Assembly (NCBI GenBank): GCA_935421135.1
Contig: OW285187.1
Coordinates: 28,272,429-28,336,428 of the forward strand
DNA length: 64,000 bases
Direction of reading: 5' to 3'
From: Bugulina stolonifera
Taxonomy: Eukaryota > Bryozoa > Gymnolaemata > Cheilostomatida > Bugulidae
The translations under genes and the position numbers were made by a program. Of the stretch, positions 39,501 to 51,500 are shown piece after piece. The notes under the pieces are model-generated. The model did no database searches, was not told where the DNA came from, and worked only from the letters and a program-made list of their open reading frames with translations. Numbering within the stretch: the stretch's first letter is position 1; each line of letters begins with the position of its first letter.

Positions 39501-40736
39501 AACCTCATTGGTGGCTTTTTTGTATTTTACAAATAGAATTTTATCATGTATTTTGATCGGTAATGGTAATCGCTATCACCCCATGAACTCTACGGACCAT
39601 TGAACTATGACTTATAATATTTCTGTTGCCTCTAGCCTCTGCTGCTGCCTCACTTCTATCTTAACTAATCCATTATAACTACCAAACGGTCCTGCCAGCA
39701 TTATTCAGTACAGTCATGTTTTGTTATTATACAATTTTGCTTTGTCTTTGTATTCTATAGCTCCCCACCAACCCAGACTGGACTGGCAGATGTGGTTTGC
39801 AGCACTGGGCTCCTACCAATACAATCATTGGTTCATAGTAATGATGTACAGGTTACTGGACAATGAACCTACAGTGGTCAGTTTGCTCCAGAAGAATCCA
39901 TTCCCTAATCAACCACCCAAGTATATCAAGGCTCAGTTGTTTACGTACCACTACTCTGCTATCTCAGAGAGGAGGTCTGTACCCTACTCATACTCACTCT
40001 TTATACGATAACCTAGTTTAGCTACAAAACTCTCCACAAATTTAGAAGAATTTACTACCAATAGAATTGACCAATCAGATAGTACTTATTATTTGCTATG
40101 CTTATGAAGTGCTGAGCTGTCTAAATGTAGAGAATATACATGTACAAGAGATTCTATAACATATCCTGCGCTAAAATAATCAGTATTGTATGTAATTTCT
40201 TATAGGAAATGGTGGGAAAGAGATGGGAACCCACAGGAGTACACCCCTATGTTCACTAAAGATGATAAGAACTTAGTCTCATATCTCACTCAGCACAATA
40301 TTCTGGTAAATACATCTTGTAATAGTGAATAATAATAATAATATATTATGTGCCCTCATACTTTACATTATGTTGAGCTCAGACGATGTTTTGTGCATAC
40401 GTGTATCACCTGTTGCATTGTACATGTTTTCTTTGTTGCATGTTAAATTAGACCTGTTGGAATAGTTTGCAAAAATTAAATATTTTCTCAGTGACACAGT
40501 GAGCAGTGATTATAAGTTTAACTCTCGTTGTTTGCGTGTGTGTTTTATGGTTTGATTAATTTCTCATTATATTTCAGCCCGGGAGGAAGAGATACAAACC
40601 GTATGGTAAACTAGATGCTGCTGTAAGAAGCGTCAGACCCATGGTGGAGGGCGTCGACCATTTCCTGTTTGTAGCTGGTCTGTCGTTTGTAGCGGTAGCT
40701 TTCCTAGTCTTGAATCAACTCTTTGCAGTCCGCTAA
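21511..40736 (+). CDS. LMF2: lipase maturation factor (LMF2-like)
   Basis: Fourteen exons close into about 634 residues: 21511-21595, 22535-22585, 22782-23010, 23168-23358, 23605-23630, 23752-23904, 36634-36745, 37132-37272, 37615-37720, 38245-38460, 38760-38881, 39761-39974, 40206-40305, 40578-40736 (TAA). The protein is a multi-pass ER membrane protein; vertebrate LMF1 is needed for folding and dimerisation of lipoprotein, hepatic and endothelial lipases. Hallmarks: [88 protein letters not shown] and [17 protein letters not shown]. Wording is closer to vertebrate LMF2 than LMF1; the paralogue call is by eye. Exon 1 holds the start ATG and first TM helix. Exon 5 is only 26 nt. Intron 6 is 12.7 kb, against mostly under 1 kb elsewhere, because it contains the complete antisense ROCO gene. 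Confidence 0.97.
24240..32566 (-). CDS. ROCO-family protein (LRR-Roc-COR GTPase), nested gene
   Basis: Seventeen exons give about 1147 residues: 32457-32566, 32079-32311, 31644-31822, 31156-31273, 30783-31005, 30278-30640, 29532-29784, 28746-29029, 28450-28470, 27620-27782, 27120-27314, 26630-26831, 26222-26367, 25699-25938, 25307-25513, 24656-24934, 24240-24467. A Ser/Lys-rich N-terminus is followed by leucine-rich repeats (about 95-485; e.g. [39 protein letters not shown]). The Roc GTPase has P-loop GQQGCGKT (about 528-535), G3 DLGGSE (about 616) and G4 THKD (about 678). The COR domain follows (e.g. [29 protein letters not shown]). It ends without a kinase domain, unlike LRRK1/2, so it resembles MFHAS1-type or kinase-less ROCO proteins; all nucleotide-binding motifs look intact. 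The whole gene sits in intron 6 of the LMF gene on the other strand. The ATG chosen is the first in the frame. Confidence 0.95.
28240..28310. repeat. small inverted repeat
   Basis: Perfect 14-bp arms gtacagcacacatt (28240-28253) and aatgtgtgctgtac (28297-28310) flank a 43-bp loop, in the ROCO intron downstream of the 21-nt exon. Confidence 0.75.
29994..30155. repeat. fold-back (MITE-like) element
   Basis: Perfect 18-bp arms taagacgagacgcatttt (30007-30024) and its inverse (30127-30144) extend outward as tgatgaataat-type and inward as taatatt-type imperfect pairing. The whole is a hairpin of about 160 bp in a ROCO intron. No ORF. Confidence 0.8.
33569..33614 (-). repeat. GC-rich hairpin repeat, copy B
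   Basis: Reverse complement of the repeat at 15770-15814: ccgggggtccagggggcc, a short loop, ggccccctggcggggtccgg. It differs from copy A at a few, mostly C/T or G/A, positions. Confidence 0.7.
35640..35758. repeat. fold-back element with perfect 24-bp arms
   Basis: Arms aactgaggttcattattaac plus caaa (35640-35663) and their exact inverse (35735-35758) flank about 71 bp of AT-rich DNA in LMF intron 6. MITE-like; no ORF. Confidence 0.85.
37946..38021. repeat. imperfect hairpin repeat
   Basis: Two 30-bp arms pair at 26 of 30 positions (left aatgatcatagcaagaagtt..., right ...aacttcttgttatgattatt) around a 16-bp loop, in LMF intron 9. Confidence 0.7.
39024..39292 (+). mobile_element. MITE-like TIR element, copy 2 (with small ORF)
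   Basis: A 269-bp block with 16-bp perfect terminal inverted repeats, ggtgtcttcgcgacct, bounded by TA (GTA before, TAG after), the target expected of Tc1/mariner-type elements. It is the same element as 8001-8266 and looks younger. An ORF at 39076-39255 begins [17 protein letters not shown] and runs about 59 codons. It lies in LMF intron 11, immediately before a tRNA-like sequence. No transposase. Confidence 0.85.
39298..39367 (+). pseudogene. tRNA-Thr pseudogene
   Basis: It resembles the intact tRNA-Thr 147 bp downstream: catagctcact, an anticodon-arm remnant ctggtctcgtaaaaccgg, and a T arm with tttgaacctcattgg. The D stem is broken (gctc versus gcac), the anticodon loop appears to have an extra base and the acceptor stem no longer pairs, so it is probably a dead copy. 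Confidence 0.6.
39445..39516 (+). tRNA. tRNA-Thr (anticodon AGU)
   Basis: A complete cloverleaf: acceptor GCCGCCA with TGGTGGC (one G-U pair), D arm GCTC..GAGC, anticodon stem CCTGT/ACAGG with loop CTAGTAA (anticodon AGT), T arm ATGAG-TTCGAAC-CTCAT, discriminator T. A TTTTT Pol III terminator begins at the last base. It is encoded in the sense direction inside LMF intron 11. Confidence 0.96.
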
Positions 40737-41167
40737 CCATGCAAGTGAGAAGGTTATATTATGAACATATCATGTACACGTATGCTACTAGCGTATGGTA
40801 GATGTTGGACAACATTCATATTTTCATTGATAGCAGAAACTAGTTCAAACACATCACTAGTGGGCTTACTGTTTTACTGTATATTAGCCAAGAGAACGCT
40901 GTTAAGACATTATTGTTTCCCAATAGTTGTATTAAAGTGCTCGCTCCATTGTCTGCAGGCCTAGCCTATATACATGTACATGTGCAGTACATATATGTCA
41001 CCTAGCTTATAGATGTGCACGTACAGTACATGTGCTTCACCTTGTTAATATCAGTTATTTGTTAATCTACTACCATAACCGCTTCACTTCCTGTTGAGGT
41101 GTACTGTTATATCTGAAATATCGGCCCCTCTTGATATTTACGAGTTTGTTTCTAGCACTGCAACACA

Positions 41168-41255
41168 CACCAACACTACTGCTGTTCATGTTACCCTACA
41201 ATACTACTGCTGTATGTGTTACTCTACAACACTAATGCTGTATGTGTTACAACCT
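41168..41255 (+). repeat. three-copy tandem repeat in the LMF 3' UTR
   Basis: Three imperfect copies of about 32 bp built on acactactgctgtatgtgtta. Confidence 0.7.
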
Positions 41256-41519
41256 TGCAATATTTTTTGATGATCTGTTATACATTTACTAGTCGGACTG
41301 AATCTATACTCTAACTTATAAGCTGTACAGTTATCACTTCACTATCTGTACCATCTGTACCATCTGTGATGTAGTATATGTACATAACTCTAAGTATGAT
41401 TATGATAATAATATAATATATGTAATTACTTCTATTTTTTACCAAGTAATATTACTCTAGACAGCTTACCATTGATGAATGCGTTATTTATACAAGGATG
41501 ATTAGTCTGATGGCAGTTA

Positions 41520-41525
41520 AATAAA
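41520..41525 (+). promoter_or_regulatory. candidate poly(A) signal for LMF
   Basis: The first canonical AATAAA on the plus strand after the LMF stop, about 785 nt downstream. A second at 41835 is possible. Confidence 0.45.
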
Positions 41526-41766
41526 ATAGTCATAGACACTGTAATGGCACCTGCTCTCCTTCTGACTTTCAAAATAGTGACAACATTAAATACACAGTTT
41601 TTACGACTACCTTGTGCCTGGCAGATGGAAGAATTATGTGCATGTATATGTGTATATATTATGTAGACAGGTCAATTTGACAATGTCTCTGCAGGGGTTC
41701 TGAGTGCCATGAATGTAGCAGATTTTGTTTCAGCATAGAATATCATGCAATTTGCTGTTTGCTATA

Positions 41767-41772
41767 TTTATT
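41767..41772 (-). promoter_or_regulatory. candidate poly(A) signal for the Ig receptor
   Basis: Minus-strand AATAAA (tttatt on the plus strand) about 735 nt after the receptor stop codon. Confidence 0.4.
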
Positions 41773-42507
41773 CTATACAGTATTGTTGTATAAAAAGGTA
41801 CATGTCCCTTGTACAAGGCAAAAAAGTTGAATATAATAAAATTATTAGAACAAAAATAATGGCAAAATATATGCACTAATTCAACTTGTTACACCTAAAT
41901 GTACATGTGGTTAAGTACATGTAAGTGAGCAGTTTGTGGCTAAGTCCCTTTTAATTAGTGCAAAACAAAACCTGACAATATTTATGAAAAACTAGCACCA
42001 CATTATTAAATAAGAATTACTGTCAGTGCATTAAAACAAGTGATAAATATAATACATGTCGCATATACAGTAATTCATGTAAATGTAATAATATAATAAT
42101 TATACATATGAAACATATTGTTCAACATTAATTCTACAACTACATACATTTTGCATGCACAAGAATTTTTTAGTTATGTACAGAGTATTTACAAATAGAT
42201 AGGGGTTATTTCAATGATCCAATAAAAATTGCTATGCTTTGTACCCTATACTTGAAGTGCAATAAAAAATCATTGAAGATGATAAGTATAATGTCTTAAA
42301 AAGTAAAATTATAATGTTCTACATAGTTACATGTATGGTGGTGACTTTACTGCCAGATTATCATGTTGCATTGCATGCTAACTAAAAGTGTCTTTTTGAG
42401 CAAGCTTTGTAGATAGAATTGCTAGTGAATACAACAGCGTAACTCGCTATTGCATGAGAGAACATACTCTAACTGTGTTAGTAGTACGTGACTATGACTG
42501 TGACTGA

Positions 42508-45500
42508 TTATACTATTACCTCATACACAACCTTCTTCAATTGTTTACTATCTGGAGTGGAGTAGCCACTCTCGCTAATACTTGGGTACCGGTGGAATGC
42601 CATTGCTCCGTTACCGAGGAATGCAAGGTCATTCGGTGACCTGTACGGACTTGGAGGCTGCTCGTCATACCCAACCTCTATAAATAACAGAATAGAAGAA
42701 TAATTATTACACATCGCTACTTCTAAAACATCAAACTATGAGATGTGTGATTCTAGCAAAATCACAACTTACATAATAATGATTGTATGCTTGCAAGTCA
42801 ATATAATCCCTGGGGCTAGACATTTGGTTCACTATGTTCCTGTAGCACACAGTCATGCACATACCTGAATTGTCGCTAACAGACAGTGGGTCGTGTATAT
42901 TCAGATTGTTAGGTTTTGGCAGTCTGTCTTGGAAAGCACCAGAATTATCGTTCATCTTGTTTTGCTCCGACGACTTCTTCTGCACGGAAGCGTAAACATA
43001 GTCAAAGTTCTGCATTTGTTGCGCAGGTGTTGGACTCTCAGCTGAAAGAGTAACTTACTTTTGTAATTATATATATATTTGGTGTCAACAACTTTCTTAA
43101 AACAACATGCTGTGAGCTGTTCGGCATACATGGCCTTAGATACAGAGTATTTAATACAATATGCTAATTAGAATTCATGGCAAGATTATACAATATAAAT
43201 TTAAAATAGAATTCAATGTTATGCTAAGATATGAGATAATTAAGAGGCATCACTGATAAAGTTTTTTAGTAATTTATTATATAATTTATGGGAGAAGGCA
43301 CTGATGGAACTTACCTTTGGGGTTCTTAAACTCTCCGTATGGCAATCCATCCAGTTCGTCATCATCCAGATCACTGTTTATGTTATACTCATTGTGAGAA
43401 GAATAATGGACTTTTCCAGGTACTCCACTGCAAAGAACCGCATCAATATATTAATCTTACTATTTACTAATTACTACTTACTAATTAGCAATAATTAACT
43501 TAATGACAGCCATTATAATTGATGTGTATCAAGTAAAATGTAGCATGAAGCCAGATGCGCTGGATTATAGTCATCTTGAGACATATTAAGCTCAATTTAA
43601 GATTTACATAATTATGGTCAACAGATTTTATGAAAGATCCGACTTTGTTAATTGAATATAGGTTACAGGTCATGGTATTATGCTGAAGTAGCGAGCAGCA
43701 GCTGCCAAAACACTTAACCCCAGTCAATTTTTAATATGGTATGGTATATTAATTTGTAGTCTATCGTTATATAAAGCTCTATAGTTGATTAATTAATCAC
43801 TATTATATTTATAGACCTGAAGCTATTGCCCTAAATGGAGTGGAAACAGAAAATTTGAAATAAAGGCAATGATTTTCATATAAACGTCTGTCACCTACTT
43901 GGGAGTCATAATGGGGTTGACATGTCCAGATTTGCTTGTGTTTGCTGAAGACTTGCTGTTGAGTCTTTTCTTTCTCAAAATAACTACCGCTACAACCACC
44001 ACTATAATCAGCAGCACCAGAAATATGGAGACAGCCACTGCTATTATTACTTTCTGGTCCTTCTTCTCTTCGGTTTGAGCTGCGATACCTAAGTACATCA
44101 CAGGATAGATTAACATTTATGTTAACACAAACTGGCAACCACTAAATGTACCTTCGCCTTAGTGACAATGTTTTTTCTAAATGCAGACTAAAAACGTTAT
44201 GCGTTTATTCAAACCTGCTTTTGATTTAATATTAAGTAGGCCGATACAGTGTAATTATAAATCTTAGTTTATTACTAATGACTTACTTGAAGACTCTCTA
44301 CAGATATCTGGCCTGTTTACCACACAGGTTGCAACTCTGTAGGATGTGTAAGGGTAAGATTCCACTGATATCTTCTTTGATGACATAATACATGTGTCTA
44401 GTACATCAACATATGGCTCATTGTCGACTCGTCCCTATTAACATAGACATGCTGATTGCACACTCTCAGCATGAAATGTTATGAATTTAAAAGAGGTAAT
44501 CAACTGCTATCCACAAGGAAACCGATTCAAAGAGAGAAGATAACTCTGCCTACAGCTACCACTTGGTCAATACTGGATGCAAAAATAATTTAAACTGTGC
44601 AGCAACCAACTTAGACATAACTGTGTTTACCAACCTGTAGTTTGGTACAAAACTCTGTAGAGTTGACTGTAACCGCCACGGTTTTAGTCTCTTCATCAAA
44701 AACAAGAGTAGAAGCTGGAATGTCAAGGTCAAGCGTCGTAACACTGAGTTCTTCTGATTTCTCACTTCCTCCTCGTTTGTTCGAAGCATATACTTGGAAT
44801 TTGTACGTTTTTGATGGACTTAGACCTAAAAAATTTACCAGTTGCTACTTAAAACACCTGGGTAAATGATGCAGTTCTAATATTGGTAGGTTACAACAAT
44901 GTTTTACTGTCAAATGATTATTATATTCCATTGCAAAGGTTATTGTGTGGCATTATGAACAATCAGCTATTTGCCAACTACATTTGTATGTCCATGTAGA
45001 AAGATCTGTGGGTGTAACACTGCTGTTGACTTACCTTGGAATGTAAAATGTGTCTCCTTAATTCCTTCTACAGATTTCTTCTCCGTCATTTCTTCTACGG
45101 TAAACATCTGTGAATATCCTCCATCGAATGCTGCGGACCAGGCAAGGGATACTGAGCTCCAAGTGATGTTAGTGTGCGTCAGGCTTGTAGGCGTGTCCGG
45201 AGAGGACGTTTTAATGAGACTGATATGTGTAGCTGCAGTACCCTCCCTGTTCACTGCCTCACACTTGTATTTCCCAAAATCCTCTGCTGAGACAGTAGTG
45301 AGCTTCAACGTTCTCTTCTGTAGATAAGTATTACCATCTACCTTGACCTCTAGAGCACTTAGAGAGTGTTTATTGGTAGATGTGATGAGATTTCCATCTC
45401 GAAAGAACTTGATGCTCGTTGCTGGTGGGTAGCTGTGTACTAGGCAGTTTATATTCACATCTGAGCCATCCTCGGCCGCTGCTTTACCAAACCCGGTGAA

Positions 45501-48500
45501 CACAGGAGAGACTGCAATATTCAATGTAGTCAGTCGTTATAAATTATCCCATTTCAACTATGCAACTCCAGAGGTATTGCTACAGTATTATGATACATGT
45601 ACATCGTCATTGCTGCCGATGCTAAAAGAAACTAATTTTGACATAAATTGGTTACACACTTAATATTGTTATACTTACAAATAACATTGAGTTGAACTTG
45701 GTAGTTGTCTTCACTTTCTCCCACTGAATTGGAGGCAACACACCTGTACTGTGCAAAGTCTTCTATCACCAGACCATTTTCTCTATTCTCTCCTACAACA
45801 CAGAAATGGATACATTGTATATCTACTTGTATGTGCACATTGCAGAGCATTGTAGCCAACCTTCTGTGTTTACAACAGTGAGCTAAAACACTATTGCTCT
45901 CGTGTGTTCACACCTCAGTGCTTTGGTAGTTGCCCTTTACTTTAACTGCTGACCATGTAGATGAAAAATAAATGATGGAAAAATGGCCCGATACTATCTA
46001 TGAATCCAGCCCATCTAGAAAGTAGTACAAGTTAATTGATCATATAATTTATTTTAAGTTAGAGTGCTAGTTAAACTAAATATGTCAAAATATACATTAT
46101 ACTAAACATTATAAAATATTAGCATGATTTATGTCAGAGCTTTAAAGTCTTATTATCATTAGATGATCAAAGTTAATGTTCCACTTTTAACAAACTTAAG
46201 ATTTATTAGTTATTAAATTTAGAGGTTGGAGGGGCCTAGAGTAGATTATCTGTAATACTCTATTAGATATATTCACCACAAGTCCCACTACCAAAGGGTG
46301 TACTTCTCTCAGTCTTAGGGCCTGACTAAACTCACCTATAAATTTGAGAGTGCTGGTCACTTTATGGTAGGGGAGGGTATCGGGTGCAGTAGTCTGTTCT
46401 ATGGTATATAGTCCCATGTCACCGGATATAGCCTTGTTACCTCTGTACCATTGTACGGTTGGAGTTGGAAAGCCTCTGTATTCACAGTGAACCTGGATAT
46501 TCGTGGAACCGAGGGTTTTATTGAGCTCTTTCTTGCTACTTGGTTCCAGTAACACTGGTACATCTACATGAAGAATACAGATGAACATGAGACGGAAATC
46601 TAAGTACAATGTAAAGGTACAATTTTACAGGCTATTAGGTAAAAGATTGCATGCAACTAGCACAACAAGTATGGTACAACTAGTACAATACAAGGAGCAT
46701 ATCTTGCACTTTATGATTGTTATACTAACACAGAAAGTACATGTATATAAAAACAAATGACACTATATTTTATGAGCTCAAAAGCATTGTTTTCCTCATT
46801 TTAGTTTGAAGTTAGCACAAACCCTCAATAAATTTTGCTAAACTTGAAAGCTGTATGCACCATTTAGACATCAAACCTTCTAACTTGACACATTACTAAC
46901 TAGTGGTAAACAGTTGTCAGGGAGATGAAGTATTGTAGTGAGAAATAAACTAGTTGAAAAACATGGTAAACTCATAAATCAGGTAGATGGACAGCTAGGA
47001 CAGGTTATTATTGATCAACAGTCTTTACATTAATTTTAATTCATTAAAAATGACTGAATGATACATACAGGCAGGCCTAACTTGCATTATTGTACAATCA
47101 TGCAGTCACACAAGTTTTTCAGCTACAAGTTTTTACAAAATCAGTATTATAGAACATGGTGTGTTACATTAAAGATATATACATGTAATATGCAGCTCAT
47201 GATAGGTGTAACAAGTACAGTGCAGTCGAATAAAATTACATAATTATATAGAAACTCCCCAGTTTCAATTTGGCACCTGTCAAAGTGACACCCATTTAGA
47301 TTCATGGTTGGGACGAGATGAGAACTCAAAAAGTTTACCTGAACCAGCAGCTTGCTTTGGTTGAAAAAGAGACCAGATTGCAAGTAAAATAGCTAATAGT
47401 GTAAATATACCACTCTTACCCATAAAGTTGAGAGTCATCTCCTCTGATTTAGCAGACGAGACGGAGTTCTCTACTTGACACCAGTAGATACCACTGTGAG
47501 ATACCTGCGGGGAGTCCAACCTCAGACTAGGGCCAGTTTCTAGAGCCGTGGACTTATCCTTCTTGTACCATTTGATAATGCCTGCAGGACTCCCTGGATC
47601 TAAATCACAGCATTTATACAAGTTAATATTCTATTCTCTGACGTGGCCACCACTCCTTTTTGGAGTGCAACAGTGTCTTATGTTCAGCTTTGTATTTTAT
47701 CAAGTAGATTAAGACTCAATACATCTGTTAATCTTTCTAGGTCTGGATAGAATCCATCTATTTGATGGTATGAACAGATCCTCAAGGGTGTTTTAGCCAT
47801 GTACTGATATCAGTAGAACGTCTTCCAAAAGCAATTAACTCCTGCAGACCTCTTTATCATTTTATTTAACATTTGAGGCTAATATACTAATAACAGTTAA
47901 CCCACACGCCTAGAGACAGACACACGCCTATACACACTCTCTATGCTAAAGTATGAACCACTGCAATGAGGCTCTACGTATACAGGATGAGAAACAAGTA
48001 ACCCTGACAACGCACGACTTCTGCCTTCTGCTATCACATACTAGTTTACAGAATTAGCTGGTGAGATGAGTGAGATGGAGGGAAGCCTCGATAATTAGAA
48101 TCAATTTGATGGATGATAGATTTGTGAATAGAAGTGCCTTGAAATATTAATAGGAGCAGATGCAAAATATTAAACTGCAGAAAAAGGAATAAAATGTTGG
48201 CTGGAGCTTTGACATGTTGTCAATATCCGCTCCTATAGATATAAATGTAGAGGTAGACAGTATTAAAGAAAAATGCTAAATTGTGTTGATAGTTTGCCAA
48301 CTTGCTGAGCCTGAGATATTGCTGATAATTAATGGTGACAGGTCTTTCAACCAAAAAACAGACTCGACTTCCAGCAAAAGGATCAGGGGATGATGTGAAG
48401 AAGTTGATAATGCCTGGTGTCTGCACAGCCAGCAGCTCTGGTAAGGATGGTCCCTCCGCACAGAGCTGCTGGTAATTTCCAAACTGTCATTTATGAACAG

Positions 48501-51500
48501 TCACACCAGAGCAGTCAAGCCTAGGTATAGGAGGAGAAACTTGTATAGTGTATGCCACTATCCTAAAGCTATATATATCACTACTACTCTATACAAAGTT
48601 CACAGCCATATACAAGCATGTAAGATGCAGTTTGTCTACAAGCTAGTTACTTGCTACTAAATACTCTTGTTAAGGCATGTATTACCTGTCGTGCTACACT
48701 TGAGGACTACTTGTTGTCCAGCCCTGTAATCTCCTGAAGAAATTGAAGGGTTCACCTCAAATGTTGGAACCTCTGGGCCATCTACAACACATACCACAGT
48801 ATTAATTAATACCTGTGTAGATATACACTGTGGTGTAGGTGTATGGGGAGATAATAACAGGATTACACACTATAATTATTAGCTCCTTTATCAGTATATA
48901 GAATGGTATCCTGGAATAGGGTTCTAATATCTCATGCTTATTGACCCCATAGCAAGCACGATAAAATAAGTCCAGTTTCTAAATACCTATAACCTCATAG
49001 CAGTAGCAACAGGTGAACTGTAAATATATCTTTTCCACAGTAAGTAAAATGCTGCAATTATTGGTGATATTTAGGCCAATGTTTAGAGCAAACACATATG
49101 TACTCCAGATTCATTCCATTTTCAGTTTGTCTTGGGGTTGGAGAATTTTCAGGAATTAGGTGATGTGCAGGTATCGACATGCACATGTAGCAGTGTCTAC
49201 TGTCTAAGTTTCAAACTTTCTAATACCAGAGAATGAGTTTGCCTATGTTGAATGTAATGCCACTAGACTAACGGATCTCCAAGCTGTCAACCTGTGAGCG
49301 CTTCCTCTGGTGTCAATACTAAGTTATCTAATTCCTGTTTCAAGGCAGAGATAGGGTGAGGATATGATCAGACATTAAACCAACCCTTATACAGCAGACA
49401 CACAGCTGTTATCATAGTGCAAAGTAGAGCACCAACAGAAAGATGCATCCTAGATTAGTCAGATATGATTCTGATCAGTTAACGTGTGAAATTATCAACT
49501 TATCAGGTAAATCTGACAAGCAACTAGTATGTTGGTGAGTCAGGCTGTTCCTGATGAACTACAGATAGTGAACTAGAAGTGTGACAGGACGCTATAAACT
49601 ATATCTGGTCTAAACAATTTATAGTTAGGTAATTTGTTTCCATGTAATAACCCGTTTCCTGTTATTACAGCCTATGGACTTAGGAAGAGAGTTCCAGCCT
49701 CATCAGAGACATTTTTGAGGTGTTTTTCTAGAAGACTGGGACAGTATGATATCCAAACTAAACAAATGGTGTTCATTGTAGAATGCCAATGACACTGCAG
49801 TTTAATAAAATTGCATCATTGAACTTTTGGATGGATGAATATTATACTTAAAAGTTGGATGAGCTGAGGTACAAGTCGTGTGATTCAGGGTCAGCTTAGT
49901 CTGGGTTCCAAGTCTTTCACAATAATTAGTCGTAGAACCTGGCCCAAGGGTTGGCATAACGTTCTGCTATCAATCACCACCATAAGCTGCTCACCAACTA
50001 TTTTGGGAAGAGACCTGTTAGCCAGGTTAAATTTATTTGTGTTATGAAATCAAATATCCAGCTCAAATGGAAGTCAGTGAATCTCTAAAGAAGCATGAAG
50101 TGATTTAGAGTGATTAGTCTCCTACTAGTAGACTAAGCAACGGATTACCAGATCGTAAGATCAGGGGTTGGGAGAGAAATAGAAAGAACAGACGGTGAGA
50201 TATGAACTTCCATAATAAATGTGGCTTATCTACTACCAATATCGTCATAATGGGTGTGATGTTAGAAAGTTAGGTGTTAATATATTATTTGTAGGGTGAT
50301 TTCTCAAGTAACCCCCATGAAGAGATCAGAGATAATACATGCTGCTAAGATCTATATACACTGATATCTATCCTCAATGAAAGTACAGGTTATTTGTATA
50401 AACCAAGTGTTTGGATCCTTTATAATACATCATAAAACATGATAATGATAATGGTTCATTTGTGCCAGATATGGGAATATTGTGCTAGTATTACAACCCT
50501 TGACCAACCAAGGTACATGTACCTCAATGTAATAATTTATAATTATATAATTTTCCTATTAAATCATTTTATACTATGTATAAGGTACATACACTGAACA
50601 TTGACTGTGATGTCCGCATAGACTGTGGATAATGTTCCAGTGCCATCAGATGGTGAGGGGGTGTTTGTAGCCTGACATCTATATCTACCACCGTCCTGTC
50701 TAGTTGCTGAAGCTACCACCAACTCAGCTCCTTCCTTTACCATTTTGCCATCTTAAAAACAGTTTGATAAACCATATAATCATGATTAATAGCGAATTTG
50801 TCTTTGCTGTATTAACTAGTAACCTTTTTGGAAAATATTCACAGAGGTTACAGTCAATATATTTCTACATGAGCAAGGTTTCCCAATATGTGAGGCAATA
50901 AAACCATGAAACACAGTCTGATGAGAAAACTTCCTCTTGTTAATAATCAACATCAAAAAGGGTATATTAGGTCATCTGTTCACTGAACGATAAGGTATGA
51001 TATGCATGTATTACAGCACAACAACGTAATATATGATTATAAAATAGAAATACGTAAATACAGGGATGTACGATATAGCTAAATACTCCATGGTTTCATG
51101 AGGTTGTTTATTTCACCAGAACTAGCCGATTCATTCAAGTGCCAAATGAATGTCAATAAAATGAATATAATATGACTTGTGTAGTTCAACTTGTGACAGA
51201 AGTATTTAGCTAATAATACGCAGTCACCTGTCAAAGTTTCTACTGAACCTGAACTCTAGCTGGTAATGTGGACAGATACCAATGTACCTGTAGCCTTTAC
51301 TTACCTTTATACCATTGCACTCTTGCAGCAGGTTTAGAGTCAACATCACATTTTATCTTAATTTCATTCGATTCTGAAACATTCATCGTCTCCCCTTGAA
51401 CAATCTTTACAACTGGTGGATCTACAAAATAAACAGTAATTCGTTTGGTGATTATTGGTTATCTCCTCTCTTCCTTCTTATTCATCAATATAGTGAAACA

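Larger units (their letters stand above)
40737..42507. other. convergent spacer between LMF and the Ig receptor
   Basis: Holds both 3' UTRs. Plus-strand AATAAA signals occur at 41520-41525 and 41835-41840, and a minus-strand one at 41767-41772, so the transcripts could end within a few hundred bp of each other or overlap. A short tandem repeat lies at 41168-41255. A plus-strand ORF at 40761-40964 has no recognisable content. Confidence 0.6.

Noticed and set aside
43809..44138. 109-codon minus ORF overlapping the receptor TM exon
   Set aside because: It is a shifted frame of exon 43899-44088; the phase-correct frame gives the TM helix.
44971..45327. 118-codon plus-strand ORF
   Set aside because: Antisense shadow of the Ig7/FN3 exon.
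50120..50180. tRNA-like string (ccagatcgtaagatcaggggttgggag)
   Set aside because: Contains a small GATC hairpin but no acceptor or T arm pairing.
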